From: Cladosporium sp. IMV 00045
Lineage: Eukaryota; Ascomycota; Dothideomycetes; Cladosporiales; Cladosporiaceae
Reading direction: 5' to 3'
Assembly (NCBI GenBank): GCA_001931905.2
Contig: MSJI02000925.1
Coordinates: 1-64,000 of the forward strand
Length of the DNA stretch: 64,000 bases
Position numbers and translations under genes: made by a program
Notes under the pieces: generated by a model
What the model was told of the DNA's origin: nothing
Databases searched by the model: none
Seen by the model: only the letters and a program-made list of their open reading frames with translations
In this document: in pieces, positions 11,001-26,736 of the stretch
Numbering within the stretch: the stretch's first letter is position 1
Layout: every line of letters starts with the position of its first letter

Positions 11001-11588
11001 ACCGAGCTAGTTTACCACGTCACAACCATGATGCCAACATCCATCCACGACGACGAAATGTCCGTCATGGCCAAGAAAAAGCGCCACACGGGCAACGACT
11101 ACGTGAACATCGTCTTCAACAACTCCGGCGAGCCCTTCCGCTTCGACATGTTCCCGTCCGCCTTCAACTACGTCTACATCGTCATCACGCCCTCCGTGCG
11201 CACAACTTTCCTCCAAACCCGCACGCACGCGATGGAAACGCCAGTGGACCACCGCTTCTACCGCGTCGAGCTCATGACCCGCGACGACTTCCCCGGCATC
11301 TCGTCTGCGCACGAGCCCAAAATGATCTCGGGCGCCTCGCTGCCGCGCTACGTGCGCAACCTCGCACTCAACGCCTGCATCTTCGCCGAGGTCTGGGTGA
11401 ACAAGGACGTGCCAGACTACCGCTCCAGTTGGCGAGAACGCTTGTCGCAGATTCGCCGGTTGAGGGATCGCTTTGGTCCCAAGGAGGCGGATGCTGCGGG
11501 AGAGAATAAAGTGGAAGGGAAAGGGAAGGAGAAGGAGAAGGAGAGGGGGAAGAGTGTTTTGGCGTCTTGGATTGGGGGAGGGAAATGA
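8016..11588 (+). CDS. TSC2: Tuberin-like Rheb GTPase-activating protein, Tsc2
   Basis: An uninterrupted 1190-residue frame from ATG 8016. Residues 1-860 are helical, leucine-rich and repeat-like, as in the tuberin HEAT region. Residues from about 930 form a Rap/Ran-GAP domain, including VIYIGEGQ, FAIVWNNEVTELVYHVTTMMPT and KKKRHTGNDYVNIVFNNSGE. The Asn in HTGND (residue about 1027, codon near 11094) aligns with the catalytic asparagine thumb. In fungi Tsc2 with Tsc1 stimulates GTP hydrolysis by Rheb and restrains TORC1; Tsc1 is not in this window. The tail, about residues 1165-1190, is Lys/Glu-rich. It is somewhat shorter than S. pombe Tsc2, so extra N-terminal sequence cannot be excluded. 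Confidence 0.9.
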   Translation: MDEKDVWSTPEWRPLSSLGSGGLHSTSNSRRGSLDAGLSSGSIHHDALSLETSTCDTLVECLETEGPLQAALQRSKDTFQRYAKWFTQEGLAKLLRTALFRTANSRATVDLYAALEFIDSIGTFAVMPPESIFPAVRFIAYTYYQGTRMNKHKSLADKAWAVLQHMLQSHLSHQVIGALLDILSFAQQYQSKTEFAAASGALRLIEEKLPLGDRAELRPPFVPVFQLLPCLRSVAQGSDEILKEQVFRILSRIFNEELAINDLRNSSSWDVCVDVLEICYGSAQDEDTRNILEHVAIYSPDLERRTLERIAYVFIKAGQPLTEPMLEAMFSAPVANSLDEAPPLVQHKDLFNLLCRSSEPEHHVALERLIGLHLGSIIYSEGDVAWESLVDMCEAQAECEDCTIQAAILCTGAVGTIFHRAFAYPQTSDRLTRTIKKLVDVTTNLAISAFTAEARMVALRVLSRLRAAVDGTVFLSGDDELSNVPSAPTLPNEQKAIDLPLEKWMDHLVALIDGHATSQDQHCLNFVLATLPEQLSNLSLFYKRPQYPKGLYQIACARLSAGGGPHAASFVHLLTTLISYRGLLSAQEERQMVAVFINTAGSSEQVSKACIHALTVCCYEISAAAMRHLEDIVQKMHRMVTQRHLAIHVLEFLTGLSRLPYLYNNFRFDDFKRIFGVCFSYLEYLRSSESDPVPQKSDQGSSSDRNLQHTPQYVHALAHHVIVFWYFAVRAGDRQAIKDYVTGRLKYTTKDGQEIWSDQALVTIDLMDSVDAEASLGDYAVDRVQGEPFDETIDGRLTVRHRLFGLLLITTTTALRNGRTLVTVRRPSGTFKSQIRGGASALARTPATAQPTLHIEHEWAKAAEDAVRAGDKVPVFSDDMNGSLYGTITIPSSKSPLGQAGLLELPDAESVQSAIRMFDRTPGLDSHKAGVIYIGEGQVTETAAFANSSGAPDYRELVEHLGHLRRLKGAKFNTQGLDTRDNMDGEFAIVWNNEVTELVYHVTTMMPTSIHDDEMSVMAKKKRHTGNDYVNIVFNNSGEPFRFDMFPSAFNYVYIVITPSVRTTFLQTRTHAMETPVDHRFYRVELMTRDDFPGISSAHEPKMISGASLPRYVRNLALNACIFAEVWVNKDVPDYRSSWRERLSQIRRLRDRFGPKEADAAGENKVEGKGKEKEKERGKSVLASWIGGGK

Positions 11589-12155
11589 TACCCGGGATAG
11601 AATCAAAAGTTTTTGTTTTGTTTTCGGGTTTGGGATTTGGGATTGTTTTTGGAATGCATTTCTCTCTTGTATATTTGGGGTAACTGTAGGTTTTGGGTAC
11701 CAAAAAGTTTTTGCTTTTCTCTATACGTTGATATCATGACCTTCGATACGAGGCCCTTCTTTTCAACTACCCAACACTGCTTTATGATCGATTCCATGGG
11801 AATGTAATCGTTCAGCGTTTTCGACCACAAGGCGATGCTATGTGCCACATCCGCGTGGCTGTCAAGTCCATGTTGTCCGGTCGTCTTGGTTCATGTCAGG
11901 CCGGCGAGAGGCTTCGGCGTTCGACGTTTGGCAGAGCCATATCTCGCATGGCGGGACCTTCTGAGGGCTGCTGCCTCCGCCGTGAAACGCCGGCAAAGCG
12001 GTCATTTTCGCCACGGCCGGCGGAGTGATGTGAAGCGATCTTCTAATCTCTGGCTCACGGCTGTCGATAGCCTGGGCCTTGTGGATATTCCCCTGCCTCC
12101 TATCTCACAGGCAGGCAATGCCCGTGATGCCTCTAGAAGCAGCGTCTATGGCACC
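11589..12155. other. convergent 3' region TSC2 / RNase H2
   Basis: The 3' ends of TSC2 and the RNase H2 gene face each other here. The first 150 bases after TSC2 are T/G-rich, as expected for a 3' untranslated region. Plus-strand open frames from about 11835 onward run antisense to RNase H2 and look like shadows. Confidence 0.6.
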
Positions 12156-13163
12156 TCAGAAGACTTCTTCCGTGACCTTCCTGCCGTAAAAGTTCCCCAA
12201 CTCATCCCCCTCCTCCTCTTTACCACCCATCATGAACCCCGTCAACTTCATGTTATTCGAGCCCTCCTCCTCCCCAACATCCGGCCACTCCGTCTTAGGC
12301 CCACCACCCTTAACCTCCAACATCTCTTTCGCCGTCCCCCAGCTAAACCGACACTCACTCCCCCACCCAAACAACGGATCCATATTCGCCCTCATCCACG
12401 CCGTACACCTCGCATCACTGGGATATCCCGAGCCCCAGAGCACCTCACCCCCCTCCCCATCGTAACTCTCATACAGCACATCCAACGCCGCATCCCTCGT
12501 GACCTTCGCGCAGACCGACGCCGCGGAAACGCAGGGATACAAGCTATCCGCTTTCTTCGCGACCGTGATGCGCAAGCTGGGGAAGATCCTCTCCAGCCGC
12601 TTCTGGTACGCTTCCGGGGGTCCGATGGTATCGATATAAACTTCCGTGACGTTCACCCCGCTCTCCAGCACTTCTCTGATCAAGTCCACCGTCGCGTCCA
12701 TCGCCTGCGCGTTCAGATTGTACGCTCCGTTTGGCCTTAGCTGCGCGGCGGAGATGTCGCGCGCGCTCATGACGCGCGTCGCCCAGCCGCACGAGGCGTG
12801 CAGATCTGTGGTTGGCGTGCAGATTTTCTCCATGAGGTCGCTGCGCACGGCGGGTGTGAGCACTTTGCTGTCGTCGAAGTGGTGCGTTTCCGCGAGGAGA
12901 GAGCGGTGTGAGGTGAGTGGGAGGTAGAGGAGGGCGTAGACCATGGGGCCTAGCACGGGACCACGGCCGGCTTCGTCGACTCCTAGGACGCAGGGGGTTG
13001 AGATGTCATCTTTGATTGTGTCCAGGATGGGTGAGTGGTATGTGTAGCTTTCGCCTTTGAGGACGAGGGGTTTGGTTATGGAGGGGGCGAGGAAGACGGA
13101 GTCGGTGGGCGTTTCGTTGGCGAGGGTTTGGGAGTCGGGTGCGTCGTCCATTGCTTGGTCCAT
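12156..13163 (-). CDS. RNH201: Ribonuclease H2 catalytic subunit A (type 2 RNase H)
   Basis: 335 residues from ATG 13163 without introns. The type 2 RNase H signature GVDEAGRGPVLGPMVY begins near residue 61 and supplies the first catalytic acidic pair (D63, E64). FDDSK follows near residue 96, VYIDTIGPP carries a further acidic residue, and KADSLYPCVSAASVCAKVTRD matches the conserved second half. The enzyme removes ribonucleotides misincorporated into DNA and degrades RNA:DNA hybrids in the nucleus, working with the B and C subunits, which are not seen here. The C-terminal 40 residues are acidic and poorly conserved. The length fits eukaryotic RNASEH2A (about 300-350). Confidence 0.93.
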   Translation of the reverse strand: MDQAMDDAPDSQTLANETPTDSVFLAPSITKPLVLKGESYTYHSPILDTIKDDISTPCVLGVDEAGRGPVLGPMVYALLYLPLTSHRSLLAETHHFDDSKVLTPAVRSDLMEKICTPTTDLHASCGWATRVMSARDISAAQLRPNGAYNLNAQAMDATVDLIREVLESGVNVTEVYIDTIGPPEAYQKRLERIFPSLRITVAKKADSLYPCVSAASVCAKVTRDAALDVLYESYDGEGGEVLWGSGYPSDARCTAWMRANMDPLFGWGSECRFSWGTAKEMLEVKGGGPKTEWPDVGEEEGSNNMKLTGFMMGGKEEEGDELGNFYGRKVTEEVF

Positions 13164-13629
13164 ATTTGTTTGAGTGTCTGTGGTATATGTTCTGTTGATT
13201 TGCTATGAATGTCGGTGGAAGTGTTCTAAAGTCAACGAAGCTGTTGGGGACGCGTCGCGCGTAGAGTGAAATTCCATAGTGAGCAGTGATCGGCATTCGA
13301 GGTGCCGCCGTCTTTGAAGACAACACCAGATGCTATGTGCAATTTCAAACTACGTCGCAAAAGATGACCATTGACGTTCACAGAGATCACCGAATTCAAC
13401 TTGAGATACAAGGGACATTCATCGTTCGAAGAGCATAAAACCCGACCAATCCCAGCCGGACGTACATTCGCTTTGTTGAACGCTTAAGCTACCTGATGCC
13501 TTACTAACAACAATCCCAATATGCGCCCCGTATTGATACAGTCGCTGAACGAGCACCGAAAGTCTTTTTGTCAACCGAACAATAAACTCCTTCTTAGACA
13601 CGTGATGAGATGGGTGGCCTGCAAGCAAC
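13164..13629. other. intergenic region RNH201 promoter / YAG7-like 3' flank
   Basis: No coding potential seen. It contains the RNH201 start side and the downstream flank of the RGG-tailed gene. Confidence 0.55.
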
Positions 13630-14948
13630 CTAAGCCCTAGCAGGAGCGGGAGCGCCATCGCCGCGAGGCCTACGGTTGCCTCTGAAAGGACCACCGCGAC
13701 CGTTGCCGCGAGGGCCACCACGTCCACCCCTTGGGCCACCGCGTCCTCTGCCGGTGCCCCTGGTCCTGCCGGGGACCTCGTGGAAGCCGTCGTCGGCTGC
13801 GCCGTTGGGCTTGCTGATGTTGTCCGCTGCGACCTCCTGGCCGGGCGCCTTGGTGTCCCATGACTCGCCTGCGATGTTGCCTGCGACGGTCTCGTCGGCC
13901 CAGTTGGTGGTCTGTTGCTGTTGAGGCGCCTCCATGGCAGCAGTCACTGGGGTGTCGACCTCGTCGTTAGGCCTGGGAATAATCTCGTAGCTCTCCTCCA
14001 ATTCTCCCTTCTCCGCACCGGCGGTGGTGGTGTCCCAGCGCTCAGCGGCCACATTTCCCTCGGCCTGGACGGTAGAAGCGGTGTTGTCGCTGGTGGAAGC
14101 CGGGGCACCGTTGTTCTGAGGCTGCTGGAGCTCGGTCAAGCCAGCGTGGGTGGCAGTGGGGTCGGAGCCGGCGGCCTCCTGGGCAGGAGCGGACTCGGTG
14201 TAGGTGTCCTCGGTGGGGAAGGGTGCGTGGTCGACGGAAGCCTGCTTGACTTGGGCGACTGCGGTCATTTGTTAGCGGATGTCTTTAGGAGCAGCATAGC
14301 TTTTGTTGTGAGTGCAGTGAAAGAGCTCTTACATTTGACAGGCAGGAGAGTGCCTTCTATGCTCGTCACCTGCTCGTCGGTACCCTCGATCAAGCTGATG
14401 GCGGTGTCCACAGCCTTCTGATCACCACCGTAGACCATCAACAGCGTACCCTCAAACGCCCTGTTCTCATCCGTTTCCTCATCCTCTTCAGCGTTTCTCT
14501 TGGCAGCAGCAGCGCGGAGGAACTGCGAGAAGACCAACAGCTTCTTCTTCAACTCAGCCTGACCGTGAGCGAGCGCCTCGGCCTGTGCTTCCTGCTTGAT
14601 CTTCTCCAACTCAGCACTGTGAGCCGATGAGAGCTCTACCTTCTGCTTCTGCAGCTGTGCCTGGCAGTCTGCGTCAAATTTCTTGTATTGCTGGACCTGC
14701 TCTTCGAGGGCAGCGAGCTGGGCCTGAAGCTGGGGCTTCTTGAGAGCGGATGCCCTCTGGTCGTTGTTGATTTTGCGCTGAGCGACGAGCTCGTCGAGAG
14801 AGACACTAGGGTTAGCCTCGATCACGGCGTCGGTCTTGTGCATGGCAGAGAGCTTCTTGTTGATTGCGCGAATGTTCTTGACGAGAGAGGTGACGTAGGG
14901 GTTCTCGGTGCTGCCCTCGACGGGCTCAGGAGTGGATGGGGAGGCCAT
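13630..14948 (-). CDS. YAG7-like coiled-coil/RGG RNA-associated protein
   Basis: Two exons. Exon 1 is 14948-14333 and begins MASPSTPEP. A 74-bp intron (14332-14259; donor GTAAGA, branch GCTAAC, acceptor CGCAG) joins in phase to exon 2, 14258-13630, for 414 residues. The N-terminal half (PYVTSLVKNIRAINKKL, SLDELVAQRKI, then a long coiled coil and FSQFLRAAAAKR) matches the family with the YAG7-like dimerisation domain. The middle is acidic and Thr/Ala-rich. The last 45 residues are RGG/GRGGP repeats typical of RNA-binding tails. It is probably a cytoplasmic or ribosome-associated RNA-binding factor; no precise function is established. A start from sequence upstream of 14948 is unlikely because that region is not conserved-looking. 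Confidence 0.8.
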
Positions 14949-15298
14949 TGTGGAGTGGGAATGGGATGTAGCAGGGGTTGTATGTGATAGGAAGGAAATG
15001 AGATGTGGCGATATGTGTGTGCGTCGGTGTGAGGGAGTGTTTGTGTTGTTGCGATTCACTTCGCAAGCTCACAGCTCACACAGGCCCAAGCTGGCTTGTG
15101 CCCTTCTGGCGTCGCGTGCCTCTGGTGGCTGCCCTGGTTTTAAGATTTGGCGCTAAGGGTGCGATAAGGCCGATAAGGGTCGCATCAGTTGCTCGCAAGT
15201 CTACCTAACAAAGGCACATCCTCTTTCTTTTCTCTTTCTGCATATCACATACAACACCGCGACCTCACTCTCGCCTGGCCGCGTTGGCATTTGCTAGC
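14949..15298. other. divergent promoter YAG7-like / ESS2
   Basis: This 350-bp gap separates two divergent start codons. A pyrimidine-rich tract at about 15222-15238 precedes the ESS2 start. Confidence 0.5.
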
Positions 15299-16708
15299 AT
15301 GGCTTACTCATCCAGCCAAGCGCTCAGCAAGCGCTCAACAGACAACGCCCTCATGCCGCCTCCACCGCCACCAAAACGTCAAAAGAGACCGGCCAAAGTG
15401 CTGGATGAAGATGTCTACTCGGATGCGCTGTCGCATATCATAGCTCGCGACTTTTTCCCTGGCCTAGTAGAATCCGAGGCTCAGCAAGAATACCTTTCGG
15501 CTCTGGACAGCAATAACAATGACTGGATCCGCGAGGCAGGCAGGAACTTGACCCATGTCATGACGCCAGGACCAGATGGACGGAGGAGGCAAGGGAGAGG
15601 GACGAGCTTTACACCTAGGCGGAGCACTACACAAGGACAGACGCCTAGGAAATGGATTGGAGAGACACCTGGGCGAACTCCCATGACTGAGGCAGGCGGA
15701 GACCATTTTGCGCCTGAAGACCAGCCGGAAGTGGATGTGAACATGTCCCTCGGAGCTTTCCAGGCAAAGTATACGAGCGAGGATAATGAGAGCTTCAACG
15801 CGCTGCTAGACAATCAGAATGAGAAGCGGGCGGCGAAATATGCATTCTTTCATGCTGGCAATAAGATACCCACCAACCGGCAGATCGCGTACAGAAAACG
15901 AGAGCAACTATTGTTGGAGGACGGGCTGAGGTCGAAATCTTCAGCCCTGGTTACAACGAACGCGGATGGAGAAGAGAGGCAACTTCTGGCTGCTGGCAGA
16001 CCATCTCAAGATCTCGAGGCTCGCCCAGCCTCCGTGGACTCTTTCCCCAGTCGCGGCGGCCCACGCAATCATCTCATGTTCTGGCCCGACGGCGTGGAGG
16101 ATCAGGTCATCACTAGAGCACAACAATCTCAAGACCGCTCGAACGCCGCTCCAAAGGCTACCAACTACGCCGGTACACGTTTTTCGACGGGCGCCCAAAC
16201 CCAAGCAGACGTCATTCCACCAAGCCCATCCTTGAGTGCCATCGATGCTGCTATCGCCGGCAGACCCAAAGCAACAGACTCAGAACCAGGCTACTCTGGC
16301 GCCGAGACACCACGCGTGAACGGCTACGCCTTCGTAGACGCAGAGCCCACGCCCTCAGAGCTAGGCCAACCCGTATCTGACGCCGAAGCCGACGCAGCCG
16401 AACGCGAAGCCGCGCGCGCTTTGCTCCCCCAAGCCGACGAATCAGGACCCAGCCCCTTCGTGATCCACGGCCAGAGCAAGCGCGAAGACTTGCACCACAG
16501 GCTCGTGGACAAGGCGGACGAGGCGAGGAGGAAAAGTGGCAGAGGCAGGGTGGAGCAGCTGTCGAAGCTGGGTATCACCCCTGGTCGCACGCCCACACCG
16601 AGGTTCAAAAGCGCTGAGGGCTTGAGGGGTGGCGGCAAGGCCGCTGGTATGACCCCCGCGGCTAGGAGTCTGGCGGAGAAGCTGAGGACGCCGAGGAGAG
16701 GGTGGTGA
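15299..16708 (+). CDS. ESS2: Splicing-associated protein Ess2 (DGCR14/ES2, Bis1 homologue)
   Basis: 469 residues from ATG 15299; the frame extends five codons upstream only through a TTG. Conserved Es2 features are in order: KVLDEDVYSDALSHIIARDFFPGL near residues 36-58, an internal nuclear-protein body with repeated short Thr-Pro motifs (GRTPMTEAG, GRTPTPRF), NEKRAAKYAFFHAGNKIP near residue 180, and a C-terminal MTPAARSLAEKLRTP. The protein is a nuclear factor linked to late spliceosome complexes in animals and called Bis1 in fission yeast. No intron is needed. The many TP sites could be kinase targets; this is inference. Confidence 0.92.
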   Translation: MAYSSSQALSKRSTDNALMPPPPPPKRQKRPAKVLDEDVYSDALSHIIARDFFPGLVESEAQQEYLSALDSNNNDWIREAGRNLTHVMTPGPDGRRRQGRGTSFTPRRSTTQGQTPRKWIGETPGRTPMTEAGGDHFAPEDQPEVDVNMSLGAFQAKYTSEDNESFNALLDNQNEKRAAKYAFFHAGNKIPTNRQIAYRKREQLLLEDGLRSKSSALVTTNADGEERQLLAAGRPSQDLEARPASVDSFPSRGGPRNHLMFWPDGVEDQVITRAQQSQDRSNAAPKATNYAGTRFSTGAQTQADVIPPSPSLSAIDAAIAGRPKATDSEPGYSGAETPRVNGYAFVDAEPTPSELGQPVSDAEADAAEREAARALLPQADESGPSPFVIHGQSKREDLHHRLVDKADEARRKSGRGRVEQLSKLGITPGRTPTPRFKSAEGLRGGGKAAGMTPAARSLAEKLRTPRRGW

Positions 16709-22276
<5,568 letters not shown>

Positions 22277-22891
22277 TGGTTCGTCATGCCGACTTTGCCT
22301 GCTCGCTATTGATTGGGAAGGGAGGTCCCGACATGGGTCGGCGCGTTTCTGCTGCTGAACAAATAAAGTTCGCTTGCTTGGAGCGAGCGCACGAGAGAAA
22401 GAAAACTACACACACAAAACTACGAACACGGATTAATGATATTGGAATTGGAATTGGAATTCTTGGGAACTGGGAATCCGTCACGCGCGAATCGGCAGTG
22501 CCCACGCGTTGCGCGCTTCGAATATTTCATCTTCAATGCAGCTTTTGGCTTTTTTTTTTTTCTGCTTTCCAGCAGCCGTCGTCGCCTTCGATGCGATGAT
22601 GAGGCAAGGCTGTCTGTGTACGAACACCAAAACAAAATTACTAGTTAAGACGAGACTCGGCTCTAGCAAGAACACAATGAGAGCTTGTTCACCCCCCATT
22701 AATAGGAAGAATCGAAGGAAAACTTGACTCATTAGCTCAACCCGCCTCTCACATGTATAACCACCCAGGTAGTCACACTCTTCCCTCACCCGTTTCAATC
22801 TCTGAGCAACAAAGAGAAAAACGGCACCCACCGCCCTAGTCTATTCCACAACACCACCCTTCACCCTCCCCCTGCAGTCTCCGCACCTCTC

Positions 22892-23062
22892 TCAGAAGAT
22901 AGGAATATACCCTTCCCCCTCACTCTCCGTCGGACTCCTTCCCATGTCCCTCTGCTTCTGACGCCTAGCCAAATCTCGTCATTCTTTCCAGTAAGCTTTT
23001 CCGAAGAGGATAATGTTGAAGATAGATTTGCGGGCGCGGTGGAGGGTTTTGCGGAGGTTCAT
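22892..23062 (-). pseudogene. short conserved ORF with internal stop, version A
   Basis: An ATG at 23062 opens MNLRKTLHRARK, then FGKAYWKE, a TGA at 22981-22979, then in the same frame RDLARRQKQRD and GRSPTESE ending at a stop at 22892. Version B (30419-30602) reads through the TGA position as CGA. Conserved codons on both sides of the stop suggest a former or spliced small gene. I do not recognise the protein, which is basic and lacks a signal peptide. It could also be a 3' exon of an unmapped transcript. Confidence 0.35.
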
Positions 23063-23741
23063 TCTGCTGGATCCTGGAGGAGGGTTGGCGAGAAGGCCAT
23101 TTACTCATTTGGTATGCATATTCAGCATTGGGCGATGGATATGACTGTTCTGGTCTTGCAGATTGTAGGTGGGAAGGATGATTGAGATTTGGTGTTTGAT
23201 GTTAGGTCGGGTTTTGTTGTTTGTTAATTCGACGGTGGGCGGATGGCAGAGTGTGGTTAATGTTGTATTGATTCGTTCCTCAGAGTAGGCAAGCAAGCAA
23301 GCAGGCAAGCGAGTGTTCTTCCATAGTTGATAGCGTGTGGTCGGGTGCCTTAGGTGTATGCTCATCTCTTGGCTGGGGAAAAAGGTGAGATGTGCTATCT
23401 ATCAATAGTTACTGGAACTAAGATAGCTTGGGAGCCGTATACGATCGATTTTACGATCGAGAGGCGTCGTGTGCCAATAGATCGCTATCGCCAGAGAGTT
23501 CATGGAGGAGGTGAGGTCTTGTCCAGTTGCTCTCTTGTTGAGCTTAGATGCATTGAACGGGTTGTGGTTCAGCGGCCTTATGGATTTCGGATATAGATCT
23601 TGAAACACCCACAGCTACGCATATTAGTTCACTTTGATCTGCAATTGATTTACCAATGCCTGCCGAACGAAAGAGGCCAAACGACTAGTTTGTTTGCAGG
23701 ACGCTCGCTTGTGTTGTGTAGTTGAAACATTTAGAGCATAA

Positions 23742-23757
23742 CCCCAACCCTAACCCT
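23742..23757. repeat. interstitial telomere-like motif, version A
   Basis: CCCCAACCCTAACCCT contains two CCCTAA-type units. The same short motif sits at the homologous position of version B. Confidence 0.4.
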
Positions 23758-25009
23758 ACAAGACTGAACGTGATATCTTTGATCTCACATGCGTCTGGAA
23801 CGAACCGTGTCGGTCGAAGCGCATGAGAGCATTCTGGCAAGCGCAGAATCAAGACTTGTCTCTTTGGTAACTCGACAGGTAGGGAAATCCAAAGTCGTCC
23901 AATAAAAAGCTGTAAAATTATGCGGTTGTGAACATTATCGAAAAGCGTCAAGACCCCACGACTTGAAGATCATCGTCTCGACTCCTCGAAACCTCGAGCG
24001 AACTACACACGATACCTGTAGTGTATCAAGCTGTCGATCAACGATAGTAGTATCTCAATCGATCCTATCATACTCGCGACAAGTAAATCAATCCGAGCAA
24101 GAACTGGGAAGAAAGCCCCAAAGCCAAATCAAGTCGAACGACCACGTTTTCATATCTTCAGTACGTGACAAAGGTAGCAGCAATAGTGCAGCATGCCATC
24201 AAGTCGATCTTCCAGCCACTGTTTGCCAAGATTGTCAGCTCGATGACCACGTATCACGTAAGTCAAGAGACATCCATGGTACCGCTCACTCATCATGCGT
24301 AGTTGAGGGAATTCAAACGGACTCAATGGGTGCTTTTAGTGATGAACAAGCGTCAAGTTCCGTGTTGAATTGAAGAGTCCACAAGTTGATGCATTCGCAG
24401 GCCCTTGAATCTGTGCCACTCACAAGCTGCGAACGAAGTGCACATCGGCTAGGCCACTGGGTTGTGGGTTTGGAGTGTCCGGGGTCAGGCACTTTTAGAT
24501 CGTCTGCTATGACATCCAAGTGAAAGAGAGATAGAAAACGGATGTCATTGCTGATATTTGACGAAAGGATGAAGAGCGATCTGACAGATTTAGAGGAGTC
24601 AATATGAACACGCCGATGGGAAGCCATGGATTCAAGCGTACGTCGACAGTGCTGAACCTTGATGTTGCTGAGGAACGAGCTACGATGCCTACACCCCAAA
24701 CACACCGAATTGAATGGACATTTGAATCAAAAGCACACTAGAAGCAGGTTCGCTGTCTGTCCTCCGAAACCGCAAGAAACGGATAAGAAAACAGTCGATA
24801 CTTGGAAAAAAAAAAACATCATTCCTAGAACGCCACAATCAAAACCCAAGATCATCCTTCTCGCCAAAACGCCTCGCTAAGCTATGGACTAAAGTATACG
24901 CGCAACACGACCAACCCCATCCCAACCCTTCTGTCATGTGTTGGGTGATATCTCCACCAAAAGAAGAAACTTGAGCCATAAAAACTCCACATTACCCGCG
25001 CAGCTTCCC

Positions 25010-26736
25010 TCACAGGGCCATCAAACCCCCTCCCTCGTCCAAGGAGCAACATCTATCACAACGCCACTCGTCGGGACGACTGTGCAGCCCGACGCACTGC
25101 ATGTGGAAGTAGACTCGAGAGCAACGCTATCGCCGGAAAGTTAGCGATCAGACCAAGCAAACGGAGCAACGAAATCGCATAAAGGGGACAAGGGGAAAAA
25201 ACTCACAGTATCATGGCAAACAATGGCCCCTCTCGCGCTGAAAACAGGCTTGCCGCAAGTGCAGGTTCTGCCCGAATCCCCAGCGCGAACGGCAGGATCG
25301 CCGTTCGTGCTTCTGCTCCCGGGCTCATGATTGCTGTGATCGGGAGACGCATCAGACTCATCGCCCGCCCTTTGCGCTTGCTCGCAGCAATAGTCAAAAA
25401 CCTCAGCATCGATCACTCCGTGGGTTTTCAGCCTCGTCAGAAACCGCAGAAATTCCCCGCGATACTCCCCATCCCTGAGCCTCGCGTGGAACTTTCTGGT
25501 AAAGCGAACCACGCCCTCGCGAGTGAGCACGTCGGCCGAGAAATGTTCCCTGTTCGCTACGGAATTCCAATCTTGCAGGAAAGCTTCCGAGCCCTTGCTC
25601 AATTTCAGCGAAACCATGTCGTCGCGCAGCCGGTCTCGGAGCCAGCTTTCATCGACGTCCTCGTCGCTTTCGGAGACTTCCTCGCCTTCTTCGAAGGGCC
25701 TCTTCGAAATCGTGCGGTAGAATCTGACGCCGGGGACTTTGGGGACGGGCCATCTCCTCTTAGGAGCGGGTGCGATGTCCTTGATCTCAGATATTGGCTT
25801 CTTGGTTTTGATGGGCACTGGTCTGCTTTCTGCCAGTCCGTTGGCGAGATTTCTTTTCGCAGCAATCAAAGTCCGCATTTGCTTTGTCCCACGCCTGCCT
25901 TGTGGTTTGAGCATCGGATGGCCAGTCCAAGTATCTTCTCCATTCACGTAGGCTTTCTGGTCGAAAGGGCGGGCGGGCGCTATCCACACCTCCTCATCGC
26001 TTTTTTTGGCCGGCATCCCATCTCTCTCGGCTAATTTTTCCGACAACCAGAGGTGCACAGTCTTGTGCAGAGTCGTCGATCCAGGCCTTTCTTCGTGTTC
26101 AATCTGCGGTTGGAAATGCTCATGCCACGTCAAAAGATGCCAGTGCAGCCGGTCGAACGAGGGGTATTCATAACGCCCGCGAACCGTTTCCTCGTTGGCG
26201 CAGAGAGGGCATTTCAAGTTTTCCATTACAATGTATCGCTCGTCCCTCCAGACGTATGTGATCACGTGTTGCTTGGTGACCTTGTCCGACCCGTCTGACA
26301 CGCTTGGTGTGGGCAACTGCTGTTGCTGATGCTGCTCCTGCTCCTGCTCGAGTAGACATGCGGAACGCTTAGCTTTTGCGTACGCCACGAGCGGTGGATC
26401 GGACCTTTTACTCCATCCGATTGATAATTCAAGGCCGTGTTGGAACTTGAACGCATCGTCGCGCCTCCCGTGCTGTAACGGAAGAAGCGTACTGGGCGAA
26501 GGCACATTTGGTAAGTGAGGCCACGTAGCTCGCAAGATTGGCTCGTCACCACCAAAGCTATGATCAGCTTTGGACGAATCCTCATACAGCAAGTCCAAAA
26601 ACTGCTCAGAATCCTCCAAGTCCTCACATTTGATTTCCACGTCGAGCTGATAGTTTGCCGGAATCGTTTGTTTCCACCTGCTGGCGCCGTTGACCCCTCT
26701 GTTGACCTCTACGTATATCTTCTCGACTTCGATCAA
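25010..26736 (-). CDS. SUZ12: SUZ12 (PRC2 subunit, VEFS box) with C-terminal PHD finger, version A, C-terminal part
   Basis: This fragment is exon 2 (26736-25207), a phase-0 intron (25206-25127; donor GTGAGT, branch GCTAAC, acceptor GATAG) and exon 3 (25126-25010). Exon 2 carries a C2H2-like finger (CPLCANEE then FDRLHWHLLTWHEHF), a nuclear basic region and the VEFS box (SWLRDRLRDDMVSLKL to FDYCCEQAQ). Exon 3 adds RCSRVYFHMQCVGL and WRCDRCC, completing a PHD-type C-x-C, C-x4-C, H-x2-C, C-x2-C set begun at CTCGKP in exon 2. The 5' part is cut off by the gap and continues at 37326-38034. SUZ12 holds PRC2, the H3K27 methyltransferase, together. Confidence 0.88.
26688..26736. repeat. 49-bp exact terminal overlap, left copy
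   Basis: These 49 bases at the end of the left piece are identical to 37326-37374, the first 49 bases after the second gap. The next base after the right copy is g37375, where the inner version has a34374, so the left piece ends just before a difference between versions. This is the expected signature of an assembly-graph branch. Confidence 0.93.

Larger units (their letters stand above)
22277..25009. other. tail-to-tail intergenic region KDM4 / SUZ12, version A
   Basis: About 2.7 kb between converging genes, mostly non-coding. It holds the KDM4 3' flank with a T11 run near 22550, a short conserved minus-strand ORF (annotated separately), a telomere-like motif at 23742-23757, and the SUZ12 3' flank. 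About 24850-24930 is almost identical to version B, suggesting a constrained 3' region. Confidence 0.6.

Noticed and set aside
11835..12740. 301-codon plus-strand open frame
   Set aside because: Mostly antisense to the well-supported RNase H2 gene and Pro/Arg-rich, as expected from GC-rich shadow frames.
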